NCBI GenBank assembly: GCA_002413355.1
Contig: DHWV01000011.1
Span: forward strand, 1-16,520
Length of the DNA stretch: 16,520 bases
Reading direction: 5' to 3'
From: Desulfobulbaceae bacterium UBA5173
GTDB lineage: Bacteria; Desulfobacterota; Desulfobulbia; Desulfobulbales; Desulfobulbaceae
Positions 1 through 7,235 of the stretch are shown piece after piece. Position 1 is the stretch's first letter; every line of letters begins with the position of its first letter. The position numbers and the translations under genes are program-made. Under the pieces are notes generated by a model. That model saw only the letters and a list, made by a program, of their open reading frames with translations. It was not told where the DNA came from and made no database searches.

Positions 1-195
1 TGGTCGCAGGCTTGTTCCTGAAATGGCAGGGTTCAAGCCGCTTCGTCCAGCGGAACACGCTCGATTCACTGATGCCGAAACGCTGCGCAGTCTCTCCTAA
101 CCGTAGACCGTCCCGCTTTTTGATCTCCAATACTTTCCGACGAAAATCTATTGAGTATCCCATGGGTACATGGGAGGCATTTTATGTTGCTTTAG
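1..195 (-). mobile_element. IS630-type insertion sequence, 5' end of transposase (cut by window edge)
   Basis: On the minus strand an open frame starts with ATG at 163 and runs off the window at base 1, giving 54 residues that begin MGYSIDFRRKVLEIKKRDGL. The segment with ETAQRFGISESSVFRWTKRLEP is a helix-turn-helix, and the whole stretch matches the N-terminal DNA-binding part of IS630/Tc1-mariner-type transposases, which goes on to '..RNKPATK'. The DDE catalytic domain would lie beyond the left edge, so I cannot say whether the element is intact. Bases 164-195 are probably the leader and terminal repeat. IS630 elements insert at TA, and a TATA sits at 197-200, but I cannot define the terminal inverted repeat without the other end. 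The family call is from recognition of the sequence; the element boundary is inference. Confidence 0.7.
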
Positions 196-840
196 CTATA
201 TCGTAATTTTATTCCCTAAATGTTTTGGTTCAGTGCGCAGCACCTCAACATCGATCACGCACATGAATTTAGAAAGTACTTCCCGTATCCGTGTTCTGAA
301 TCCTCCGTACACGTCAACATCACAGGCATTATAGCCGCTCAGCTCAATGCCATATGCCATGCCGATATAAATTGCTCTTGTATTATGAAATTCCTGCGAG
401 ATGACAATCCCTTTTTCTTGTCCAAAAATCTCTTTGAAGCGAATAATAGAGTCTAAGGTTCGTAATCCTGCGTAGTCACAGACTATATCATCCCTTTCCA
501 CTCCTAACTTCACCAGGTCCCGCTTCATAGTGATCGGCTCATTGTACTGAACTGTCCTGTTGTCTCCTGACACGATTATTTTTTTGCACTTGCCACTGTT
601 GTACAGTTCTGCCGCGGCTATAATCCGATACTGATAATATAGATTCAGCCTTCCTCCTTTCAGCCATTTAGATGTGCCAAGAAGAATGGCACAGTACACT
701 GGTTGTATCTCGCTGATACGGTCTGAAGTGTAGCGAGCATAACTGCCGATTCTGATATTTGCCGCAATCATGCTAATGATCAGCAGAAGAACAAAAGCAA
801 TTCCGCAGCTTGCAATATGTTTCCGCAATTTCTTCATCAT
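196..840 (-). CDS. sanA: SanA/ElyC/YdcF-family (DUF218) membrane protein
   Basis: Predicted inner-membrane protein of about 214 residues. The relatives SanA and ElyC affect envelope barrier function and peptidoglycan metabolism in E. coli; the biochemical activity is not established. Visible features are a short basic N-terminus, one hydrophobic segment at about residues 10-28, then the DUF218 fold with LLGTSKW, IIVSGDN near residue 90 and the family signature ISQEFHNTRA, in which the His and Arg are conserved. The C-terminus PKHLGNKITI resembles the usual SanA ending, so the protein appears complete. The reading frame extends to a TTG at 843, but the ATG at 840 is the more likely start. That ATG shares one base with the TGA of the upstream radical SAM gene (TGATG), suggesting translational coupling. 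No clear Shine-Dalgarno was seen. The stop codon lies at the presumed edge of the IS630 element. Confidence 0.8.
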   Translation of the reverse strand: MMKKLRKHIASCGIAFVLLLIISMIAANIRIGSYARYTSDRISEIQPVYCAILLGTSKWLKGGRLNLYYQYRIIAAAELYNSGKCKKIIVSGDNRTVQYNEPITMKRDLVKLGVERDDIVCDYAGLRTLDSIIRFKEIFGQEKGIVISQEFHNTRAIYIGMAYGIELSGYNACDVDVYGGFRTRIREVLSKFMCVIDVEVLRTEPKHLGNKITI

Positions 841-2489
841 CAAACCGGCAGCGCGACCGTCCTGTTGAACTGCATCACCCCGCCCTCTTGCTCTGAAGTA
901 AAAGCCAGCATCGCCCGTCTGCCGTCCAAGTCGAGAGCAGCCATCGCTTCGGCCGACAGCTCCAGAAAAACCGCCTGTTTGAAAAATTCCGTCCGCGAGC
1001 GGCTGGAAAAAAGCCCTTCCAACTCTTGCGGCAGCGTTCGGCGCAGGCGGTCGCGCAGTTCTGCTTGCAGGGTTTCTTCAAGCTCTTTCGGCAGAAAGCG
1101 ATGGCCGCAGCGCAGCCAGTCATAGCGGAGCAAATCGAGCAAAAGCCTGCCATCGTGCCGCTGTCGGGCCACATGCACCAGCAGTTGATTCATCAACACT
1201 TGGGTGTGCGCCAGATGAAAAAAGCCATGCTCCCGGCAGACGGCCAGCAATGCTTGAAAAAACGCGGACGGCCTCTCGCCGCAGTGCCGCAGATGTTGCC
1301 AAAGCGAGCGGAAGAAGCGGCAATTGTAAAACGACTCCACGCATTCGCAAAATTCGTAGAGATCGCGCAGCTCCTCATGCGGCAGCCAGCGGGTCGACAG
1401 CACCTCGTAGGGCGGCTCGGCGCAGAACAGCAGGCCGAACTCCATTGCCCGCGCTTGCATTTCCGTGCCGGGTAGCACCTTGAGCAAGCCAAGCTGGATG
1501 TAATGCGGGCTGCTGCGGAATACTTGGTTGAATGAATCCAAGAAACTGGCGGCGGTTTCAAACGGTAGGCCGAGAATCAGGTCAGCGTGAATGTGAATAG
1601 TGTCCAGCGCGACAAGACGGCGGATGTTCGCTTCCGCTTGCGCCACGTTCATGCGCCGGTTGACCGCCACCAAGGTCTCTGGGGTGCAGCTCTGGATTCC
1701 GATCTCAAACTGGAACACATCGCACGGCACTTTTGCCAGCAGGGCAAACATCGCATCAGTGAAGCGGTCAGGCGCAATCTCAAAATGAAAGCGCACACCA
1801 CTGGCCTCGGTAAGCAGAAATTCCCAAAGAGCCAAGGCGCGTTCCGGGCTATCGTTGAAGGTGCGGTCAACCAACTTGATGATCATCGGTTTGGCCGCAA
1901 TCAACGTGCGCAGTTCCTTTTTAACCAGCTCCAGCGGCTTGTGACGCACCCCTTTGCTGATGGACGACAGGCAGTAGGAGCAGGAAAACGGGCAGCCACG
2001 CGAGGATTCGTAATAGAGCTGCCGGTTCTTCAGGTGAGTGTGGAAATCTTCCTGCTGATAAGGTGAAGGAAAGCTGCGGCTGGGTTCGGCCTGATAGAGC
2101 GGCTTCAGCGTTCCGGCCTGCAAATCGCTGAAAAACTCTTCACTCGCACCTTCAATTTCGCCAAAAAAAACGGTGCAGTTTGGTGGCAAGTTATCCAGTA
2201 CCGCTGCCTGCGGCCCGCCGAGAATAATTGGCAGCTCAGGCCGCAACCGAGACAGATCGCCGATCAATCGCCGGATATACGCGTGATTCCAGATATAGAC
2301 CGAAAACAGGACCGCCTGCGCTGGCTGGCCGCTGATTCGCAGCAAGGTGGCGTAGTAGGGGTCGTTGATGGTCAGCTGGCTGATATGCAGCGGCACGTTT
2401 GGCAGGTGCGTGGCCAAAGCGTTGCGCACACAAAACTGAGCCAAGCAGGTGTGGGAGTAGCGGCAGTTGAGACTGATCAGATGGAGCAT
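840..2489 (-). CDS. B12-binding-domain/radical SAM protein, DUF4080 type
   Basis: A 549-residue radical SAM enzyme of unknown substrate. Residues 1-130 look like the Rossmann-type B12-binding fold seen in this family (LISLNCRYSHTCLAQF, ILGGPQA, GEIEGASEEFF). The catalytic core follows with CPFSCSYC (Cys166, Cys170, Cys173), the CxxxCxxC set that binds the 4Fe-4S cluster used to cleave S-adenosylmethionine. Further core elements are FEIGIQS and LILGLPFET. The C-terminal 150-200 residues correspond to the DUF4080 region. The DxHxxG motif that supplies the lower cobalamin ligand is not visible, so B12 may bind base-on or not at all. The gene overlaps sanA by one base and is probably cotranscribed with it. 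The ATG at 2489 gives the expected N-terminus, although no strong ribosome binding site precedes it. Family confidence is high; the reaction is unknown. Confidence 0.85.
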   Translation of the reverse strand: MLHLISLNCRYSHTCLAQFCVRNALATHLPNVPLHISQLTINDPYYATLLRISGQPAQAVLFSVYIWNHAYIRRLIGDLSRLRPELPIILGGPQAAVLDNLPPNCTVFFGEIEGASEEFFSDLQAGTLKPLYQAEPSRSFPSPYQQEDFHTHLKNRQLYYESSRGCPFSCSYCLSSISKGVRHKPLELVKKELRTLIAAKPMIIKLVDRTFNDSPERALALWEFLLTEASGVRFHFEIAPDRFTDAMFALLAKVPCDVFQFEIGIQSCTPETLVAVNRRMNVAQAEANIRRLVALDTIHIHADLILGLPFETAASFLDSFNQVFRSSPHYIQLGLLKVLPGTEMQARAMEFGLLFCAEPPYEVLSTRWLPHEELRDLYEFCECVESFYNCRFFRSLWQHLRHCGERPSAFFQALLAVCREHGFFHLAHTQVLMNQLLVHVARQRHDGRLLLDLLRYDWLRCGHRFLPKELEETLQAELRDRLRRTLPQELEGLFSSRSRTEFFKQAVFLELSAEAMAALDLDGRRAMLAFTSEQEGGVMQFNRTVALPV

Positions 2490-2626
2490 AGACAGGCACG
2501 GGTTGAAAGCGGTTGCTTCAATTAACCCGATTGCGGCGAAATTGCAACCACGCCGTGCCGTCCGGCAAGGAAAAAGTTCGTCACCAAGGGCAGAACTTGG
2601 TATAGTTTCTCTTGCCCTGTGCAGGC

Positions 2627-2814
2627 TGTGGACAACGTGTTAAGAACCTGTTGAAAGATTGTTGATAACTTTTTCCCAGCGGCGGATTCAGACTTTTTTC
2701 AACACAGGACTGAACAAGTTATCAACACCGCAAGTCTTCTGAAATCAGTCTATTGCATTCGTTCTCAACAAACTAACAGCCCCAATATCAATAAGCTGTT
2801 TATATATAAAAAGG
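2627..2814. other. oriC: Candidate oriC / DnaA-box cluster upstream of dnaN
   Basis: The gene-free interval 2490-2824 contains six 9-mers close to the DnaA box TTATCCACA. Three read on the minus strand: TTGTCCACA (2627-2635), CTTTCAACA (2649-2657) and TTATCAACA (2660-2668). Three read on the plus strand: TTTTCAACA (2696-2704), TTATCAACA (2719-2727) and TTCTCAACA (2762-2770). Four differ from TTATCCACA, or from TTTTCCACA, at one position. They are followed at 2784-2814 by an AT-rich stretch containing TATATATAAAAA, which could serve as a DNA unwinding element. Origins lie next to dnaN or dnaA in many bacteria. The alternative is DnaA-dependent control of the dnaN operon. The 2490-2626 part shows nothing else I can identify. 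The box matches are seen directly; the origin role is inference. Confidence 0.5.
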
Positions 2815-2824
2815 AGCAACTGTT

Positions 2825-3973
2825 ATGCCGTTCCATTTCAACATCGCGAAAAAGGATCTTCTCGACGCGATCAGTGCCCAGCAGAACATCACGAACAAGA
2901 AGGGCAACATGGCCATTCTTTCTAACGTGCTGATGGAGGTGCGAGGCAGCGAGGTGATCTTCACCGGCACTGACTTGGAGGTCAGCCTCCGCCAGACCGT
3001 GCCTGCTGAAGTTTTTGAAGGCGGAACGCTGACCGTGCCCTCGAAAAAACTCTTTGAGCTGGTCCGCGAATCAGGATCTGAGACGATCAATTTCAAAGAG
3101 GAGGATAAAAATTGGATCCGCATCAGCGCAGGGAGCAGCACCTACCGGCTGAACGGTATGCTGACCGAGGAATTTCCTCAATTTGAATACTATAATGAAC
3201 AGGCTTTAGCGGATGTTGAGGCCGAGGCGTTGTGCGACCTGATCGACAAAACCAGTTTTTCCATTGCCGCTGACCGCGAAAACATGTACAGCCTCACCGC
3301 CGCGTTGCTGCAAAAGCGGGAGGAGGAAGGCAAAACCGTCCTGCGCATGGTCACCTCCGACGGCCACCGCCTGAGCATCATGCACCGCGAGGCGGCAGGC
3401 ATGGCCGGGATGGATTTTGGCCAGTCCATTCTCATCCCGCGTCGGGGTGTGCAGCAGGTACGCAAATTTTGTGAGGAATTGGATAGCTGCCGGATTGGGG
3501 TTGATCAGAAAAAATTGATTTTGGAGAGCGAGCGGTCGGTGCTTGTCATCCGCCTGATGGAAGGCGATTTTCCTGATTTTGAGAACATCCTGAAAGCCCT
3601 GCCGCAGGATAACAGCATGTTCATCAATAAGAATCTGTTCATCGAATCGCTGAAGCGGATCAACCTCTTCACTGAAGACATTTTTCACGCCATTCGCTTT
3701 GAGGCGCAAGGAAATCGCCTTATTCTGACTTCAGAAAATGCGGATTTTGGTTCGGCGAGGGATGAAATTGAAATTACCTACAGCGGCCATGACCTCTGCA
3801 TGGGCTTCAACTGCCGCTATTTTATCGAGGCGTTGTCAGTGCTGGAAGGTGATGCCATTTCCGCAGCGGTCAGCTCGGATGAAAGTCCCTGCCTGATCAG
3901 CTCGGCGGCAGATCCCGGTTTTCTCGGCATTGTCATGCCGATGAAACTGAGCAGCCCGCCGTCCATCGCCTGA
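2825..3973 (+). CDS. dnaN: DNA polymerase III subunit beta (sliding clamp)
   Basis: A 382-residue beta clamp, close to the usual 365-380. As a dimeric ring it tethers DNA polymerase III and other repair and replication proteins to DNA. The N-terminal pattern (KKDLLDAISAQQNIT, then MAILSNVLMEV and FTGTDLEVSL) and the central domain (VTSDGHRLSI, ILIPRRGVQQV) are typical. The C-terminal VMPMKL corresponds to the family's PMR/PMRL ending. Three clamp domains of about 125 residues fit the length. A strong Shine-Dalgarno AAGGAG at 2811-2816 lies 8 bases before the ATG and fixes the start. It is the first gene of a plus-strand run, and its TGA overlaps the ATG of birA by one base (TGATG). Neither dnaA nor recF is adjacent. 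Confidence 0.97.
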   Translation: MPFHFNIAKKDLLDAISAQQNITNKKGNMAILSNVLMEVRGSEVIFTGTDLEVSLRQTVPAEVFEGGTLTVPSKKLFELVRESGSETINFKEEDKNWIRISAGSSTYRLNGMLTEEFPQFEYYNEQALADVEAEALCDLIDKTSFSIAADRENMYSLTAALLQKREEEGKTVLRMVTSDGHRLSIMHREAAGMAGMDFGQSILIPRRGVQQVRKFCEELDSCRIGVDQKKLILESERSVLVIRLMEGDFPDFENILKALPQDNSMFINKNLFIESLKRINLFTEDIFHAIRFEAQGNRLILTSENADFGSARDEIEITYSGHDLCMGFNCRYFIEALSVLEGDAISAAVSSDESPCLISSAADPGFLGIVMPMKLSSPPSIA

Positions 3974-4767
3974 TGTTTCATCATTTTCCCGTGCTCGGCT
4001 CCACCAACGACACAGCGGCGGAGCTGGCACGGCAGGGCGCGGCGCAGGGCACGGTGGTTCATGCCGACAGCCAGACCGGCGGCCGTGGTCGCGGCGGGAA
4101 GCAGTTTTGCTCGCCGCCCGGTGGTCTGTATTTTTCTGTCATTATCCGGCCTGCGCTGGAGCCTGCGGATTTCCCTCTCCTGACTTTAGCTGCTGGGGTT
4201 GGGCTATCAGCGGGATTGCGCCGGGCAGCAGGGGTACAGGCGCAGCTCAAATGGCCGAATGATCTGTATTTTTCTAACAGAAAATTCGGCGGCATACTCA
4301 CTGAAAGCGGGCCGCTGCGGGCCGGGCTGCCGGAATTTGTGGTGGTCGGTGTTGGCATCAATGTTGCCGCGCCGCCTGATGATTTTCCGCCGGAGCTGCG
4401 TCACCGGGTGATCAGCTTGGCTGAAGCGGGTGCGGCAGTCGGTCCTGCTGCGCTGCTGCTGGGTTTAGTTGCGGAGCTGCTGGCTGCCGCCGAACGGCTC
4501 CAACATGGCGGAAAAGCGGAGCTACTGGCTGAATGGCGCAGTTTAGACTATCTGCGCGGCAAACCGTTAGAATATGCCAGTGGGGACGGGATCATTCCGG
4601 CGGTCGGCGCAGGGCTTGCTGAGGACGGGCGGTATGTTATAATTGACCGTTCCGGCGGTGAGCATCGGGTGATGGCGGGAGAGATTAATCCAATCAGGGC
4701 GGTTGTTCCAAATCCAATTGTTGATAATGAGCCTGTGAGTCATGATGCCTATCTCTGCGGTAAATGA
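3973..4767 (+). CDS. birA: Biotin--[acetyl-CoA-carboxylase] ligase
   Basis: A 264-residue biotin protein ligase. It makes biotinoyl-AMP from biotin and ATP and transfers biotin to the target Lys of carrier domains such as the EAMKM domain encoded at 12047-13951. Visible motifs are GGRGRGGKQF (about residues 36-45, the GRGRxGR biotinyl-AMP loop), KWPNDL (93-98), KFGGIL (104-109) and GVGIN (126-130). A small C-terminal SH3-like domain ends around GEHRVMAGEINPIR. The frame opens directly at the catalytic domain (FPVLGSTNDTA), so there is no N-terminal helix-turn-helix. This is a monofunctional class I ligase that should not repress biotin genes. About 22 residues follow the usual end of the family and look non-conserved. 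The ATG overlaps the dnaN stop. Confidence 0.93.
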   Translation: MFHHFPVLGSTNDTAAELARQGAAQGTVVHADSQTGGRGRGGKQFCSPPGGLYFSVIIRPALEPADFPLLTLAAGVGLSAGLRRAAGVQAQLKWPNDLYFSNRKFGGILTESGPLRAGLPEFVVVGVGINVAAPPDDFPPELRHRVISLAEAGAAVGPAALLLGLVAELLAAAERLQHGGKAELLAEWRSLDYLRGKPLEYASGDGIIPAVGAGLAEDGRYVIIDRSGGEHRVMAGEINPIRAVVPNPIVDNEPVSHDAYLCGK

Positions 4768-4773
4768 ATATTT

Positions 4774-5793
4774 ATGAACGACCACGCAACGTTCAATGCC
4801 CTTGTGGTGCGTGAGCTGGACGGCGGCTTTCAGCGGGCCGTTGAGGAACGCCGCCTCGCCGACCTGCCGCCCGGCGAGGTGCTGATCCGGGTGCATTATT
4901 CTTCGCTGAATTATAAAGATGCGCTCTCAGCCAGCGGAAACCGGGGCGTGACCAAGAAATATCCGCACACGCCGGGCATTGACGCAGCGGGCATCGTGGC
5001 CGCCTCCAGTGTGCCACAGTTCAGCGCGGGTGATGAAGTCCTTTGCATGTGCTACGACCTCGGTATGAACACGCCGGGAGGCTTCGGCGAATACATCTGC
5101 GTCCCGGCAAGTTGGGTGCTGGCCAAGCCGGAGCCGCTTTCCCTGCTCGAAACTATGCAGATCGGCACGGCTGGCTTCACCGCCGCCCAGTGCGTGGACA
5201 AACTGCTCGCCTTTGGCCTGCGGCCTGAACAGGGGCCGGTGCTGGTCACTGGCGCAACCGGCGGGGTCGGCTCGCTGGCCTGTGCTCTGCTGGCCAAACT
5301 CGGCTTTGCGGTTACTACTGTCACCGGCAAAGAGAGCGAGCATGAGTTTTTACGCCAGCTCGGCTGCGCGGCGGTGCTGAACCGCCAGCAAGCCATAGGA
5401 CGGGCGAGCGCGGCTCTGCTTCGGGAACGCTGGGCCGGAGTGGTGGACACCGTGGGCGGCGAAATTCTCGCAGGCGCAATCAAAGCCACGCAATACAATG
5501 GTATTGTCACCTGCTGCGGCAATGCGGCTTCCGGCGAACTGCCCTTGACCGTCTATCCCTTTATTTTGCGTGGAGTGAGCTTGGTCGGAATCGACTCCGC
5601 CGAATGCCCGCTTGTCCGGCGCAAAGAGGTCTGGGACAAGCTGGCCGGGCCATGGCAGTCCCTTTTGCAGGATGCGCTGAACGCGCTCAGCGTCCGCATC
5701 AGCCTTGCCCAGCTCAGTCAGACCATTGACGAGATGCTCGCAGGCCGGACGCGAGGAAGAATTATTGTTGATTTAACTGGAGAAACGGAATGA
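4774..5793 (+). CDS. yhdH: YhdH/YhfP-family quinone oxidoreductase (acryloyl-CoA reductase AcuI-like)
   Basis: A 339-residue zinc-independent medium-chain dehydrogenase/reductase. The YhdH/AcuI subfamily reduces acryloyl-CoA to propionyl-CoA with NADPH, but individual members can have other substrates. The evidence is an N-terminal GroES-like domain with the subfamily-typical SSLNYKDALSASG and YPHTPGIDAAG, a Rossmann nucleotide-binding loop GATGGVGSLA (about residues 160-169), and the C-terminal GRTRGRIIVDL. The catalytic-zinc Cys/His pattern of alcohol dehydrogenases is absent, as expected. The gene starts 6 bases after birA without an obvious Shine-Dalgarno, and its end overlaps kdsD by 4 bases (ATGA), so it is probably translated as part of the operon. 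A propionyl-CoA link would suit a propionate-metabolising Desulfobulbus relative, but that is inference. Confidence 0.88.
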   Translation: MNDHATFNALVVRELDGGFQRAVEERRLADLPPGEVLIRVHYSSLNYKDALSASGNRGVTKKYPHTPGIDAAGIVAASSVPQFSAGDEVLCMCYDLGMNTPGGFGEYICVPASWVLAKPEPLSLLETMQIGTAGFTAAQCVDKLLAFGLRPEQGPVLVTGATGGVGSLACALLAKLGFAVTTVTGKESEHEFLRQLGCAAVLNRQQAIGRASAALLRERWAGVVDTVGGEILAGAIKATQYNGIVTCCGNAASGELPLTVYPFILRGVSLVGIDSAECPLVRRKEVWDKLAGPWQSLLQDALNALSVRISLAQLSQTIDEMLAGRTRGRIIVDLTGETE

Positions 5794-6770
5794 CTGTTGA
5801 GCAGGCCCGTGAAGTGCTGACCATTGAGGCGGAGGGGATTCATGCGGTGCGGGACGCGCTGGGGCCTGAGTTTGTCCAAGCTGTGGATTTGATCATGGCT
5901 TGCCCGCCCAATCGGCTGATCATTACCGGCATCGGCAAATCCGGTTTGGTTGGCCAGAAGATGGCGGCGACCTTTAACTCCACTGGTACGCCGTCGTTTT
6001 TTCTCCATCCGGTCGAAGCAATGCACGGCGATTTGGGCATGGTGAGCGCAAATGACGTGGTGCTGGCAATTTCCTATTCCGGCGAAACAGCGGAACTGAA
6101 CCGCCTGTTAGCCAGCCTGAAGGACCGAGCTGTGCCAGTGATTGCCATGACCGGCAACCCGCGCTCTTTTCTGGCGGAGCAGGCGAAGGTCATGCTGAAC
6201 ATCGCCGTGCCCAAAGAAGCCTGTCCGCTCGGCTTGGCCCCGACCGCCTCCACCACGGCCACGCTGGCCTTGGGCGATGCTTTGGCAGTTGCCCTACTCC
6301 AGCGGCGGCGTTTCAAGGCTGAGGATTTCCGCCGCAATCACCCCGGCGGCAGCTTGGGCGAGCGGCTGAAAGTGGCAGTGCGCGAGGTGATGCTCATTGG
6401 CGACAAGGTTCCGCAGATCCGCGAGACAGCGGAGTTCGACGAGGCCATCAGCGAGCTAAATCGAAAAAATCTCGGTGCAGTGTTGATTACGGCTGAGAAC
6501 GGTGAGTTGCGCGGTATCATCACGGACGGCGACCTGCGCCGTTGTCTGATTGGCGGCAGCCTCCTGCCCGGTGCAACATGCAAGATTGCTGAAGTGATGA
6601 CCAAAACGCCAGTGAGCATCGCCCCGGACTTGATGGCCGCTGATGCCCTCAGCCTGATGCAGGAAAAAGATATCACCGTGCTGGCGGTGCTGGATGCCGC
6701 AGGCAAGGTGCTGGGGCTGCTGCATCTGCACGACCTACTCGGCAAGGGCGAATTCCGTTTTTTGATTTAA
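5790..6770 (+). CDS. kdsD: D-arabinose 5-phosphate isomerase, KpsF/GutQ family
   Basis: A 326-residue enzyme that interconverts ribulose 5-phosphate and arabinose 5-phosphate, the first committed step toward KDO of lipopolysaccharide. Order of parts: an N-terminal SIS sugar-isomerase domain with GIGKSG (47-52), HGDLGM (79-84) and SYSGET (95-100); the family motif NHPGGSLG (His184); and two C-terminal CBS domains (about 200-326) containing GIITDGDLRR and LLGLLHLHDLL. The length equals that of the E. coli homologues. The start ATG lies 7 bases after a GGAG (5779-5782) and overlaps the upstream stop by 4 bases. kdsC and kdsA, often nearby, are not seen in the window. The family is certain; the choice between KdsD, KpsF and GutQ paralogues cannot be settled here. 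Confidence 0.95.
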   Translation: MTVEQAREVLTIEAEGIHAVRDALGPEFVQAVDLIMACPPNRLIITGIGKSGLVGQKMAATFNSTGTPSFFLHPVEAMHGDLGMVSANDVVLAISYSGETAELNRLLASLKDRAVPVIAMTGNPRSFLAEQAKVMLNIAVPKEACPLGLAPTASTTATLALGDALAVALLQRRRFKAEDFRRNHPGGSLGERLKVAVREVMLIGDKVPQIRETAEFDEAISELNRKNLGAVLITAENGELRGIITDGDLRRCLIGGSLLPGATCKIAEVMTKTPVSIAPDLMAADALSLMQEKDITVLAVLDAAGKVLGLLHLHDLLGKGEFRFLI

Positions 6771-6780
6771 GGAGGAAACA

Positions 6781-6987
6781 ATGTGCCAGCTCAAGGCGGT
6801 GGTAGAGCGGGAAGACTGCTGCGAAACAGTAATGGAATCAGTGACCAGTGCGGAGGAGACCGCTGAAGGCGTGATCCTTAGCACCTATTTTGAAGAGCCG
6901 CTGACTGTTCAGGGGGTGCGGATCAAACGCATTGACCTGCTCACCGGCGCAATTCTTCTGACCAGCGTGGTGGAAAAAACACTATGA
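6781..6987 (+). CDS. cooT: CooT-family nickel-binding protein
   Basis: A 68-residue small protein beginning MCQLKAVVE. The family prototype is CooT of Rhodospirillum rubrum, a small dimer that binds nickel through Cys2 and takes part in maturing carbon monoxide dehydrogenase. Here Cys2 is present right after the initiator Met, and the middle and end show the family pattern (GVILSTYFEEPLTVQGVRIKRIDLLTGAILL). A very strong Shine-Dalgarno, GGAGG at 6771-6775, lies 5 bases before the ATG and fixes the start so that Cys is residue 2. There is an additional CC pair at about residues 13-14. The gene is 10 bases after kdsD and overlaps the following His-tailed gene by 4 bases. No carbon monoxide dehydrogenase or hydrogenase gene is in the window, so the client enzyme is unknown. 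Confidence 0.82.
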   Translation: MCQLKAVVEREDCCETVMESVTSAEETAEGVILSTYFEEPLTVQGVRIKRIDLLTGAILLTSVVEKTL

Positions 6988-7235
6988 AAGATCAAGCGAT
7001 GAACAACACGGACAAAGTGCGGGTTCTACTTCCGCACTGGATTGAACACAATCAGGGACATCGGGTGGAATTCTCTCGCTGGGCTGAGATGATGGCCGCC
7101 GATACGCCAGAAATCGCGGCATTGCTGCGCAGTGCCGCAGAAGCACTTGACTCAGCGGAGCATTTGCTTCAAGAGGCCCTGCGTAACGCAGGCGGCCCGC
7201 TGGCTGCCCCAGGACATGGCCACCACCATCACTGA
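6984..7235 (+). CDS. Small helical protein with His-rich metal-binding tail
   Basis: An 83-residue protein, coupled to cooT through an ATGA overlap. The first 65 residues are predicted helical (VRVLLPHWIEHNQGHRVEFSRWAE), with several His and acidic residues. The protein ends in GHGHHHH, a tail typical of nickel/cobalt storage or delivery proteins such as HypB, SlyD or UreE. Similar short 'LLPHWIEHN...' proteins with His-rich ends occur in anaerobes beside metal-handling genes; I recall the family but cannot confirm a domain number. Placement directly after the nickel protein CooT suggests a two-gene nickel-handling unit. The last 7 bases overlap tail to tail with the minus-strand E2-like gene. 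A second in-frame Met (MNNTDKV) occurs 5 residues in, but the overlapping ATG is preferred. Confidence 0.72.
   Translation: MKDQAMNNTDKVRVLLPHWIEHNQGHRVEFSRWAEMMAADTPEIAALLRSAAEALDSAEHLLQEALRNAGGPLAAPGHGHHHH

Noticed and set aside
12..206. 64-codon plus-strand open frame at the left edge
   Set aside because: It is antisense to the IS630 transposase N-terminus, which has a recognisable helix-turn-helix.
1026..2066. Plus-strand open frames of 149 and 159 codons
   Set aside because: They are shadows of the radical SAM gene on the minus strand, which carries the CxxxCxxC motif.
2751..2806. Sigma70 promoter for dnaN (TTGCAT around 2753 with TATATA around 2801)
   Set aside because: The spacing is far from 16-18 bases and no better -35/-10 pair was found, so no promoter is called there.
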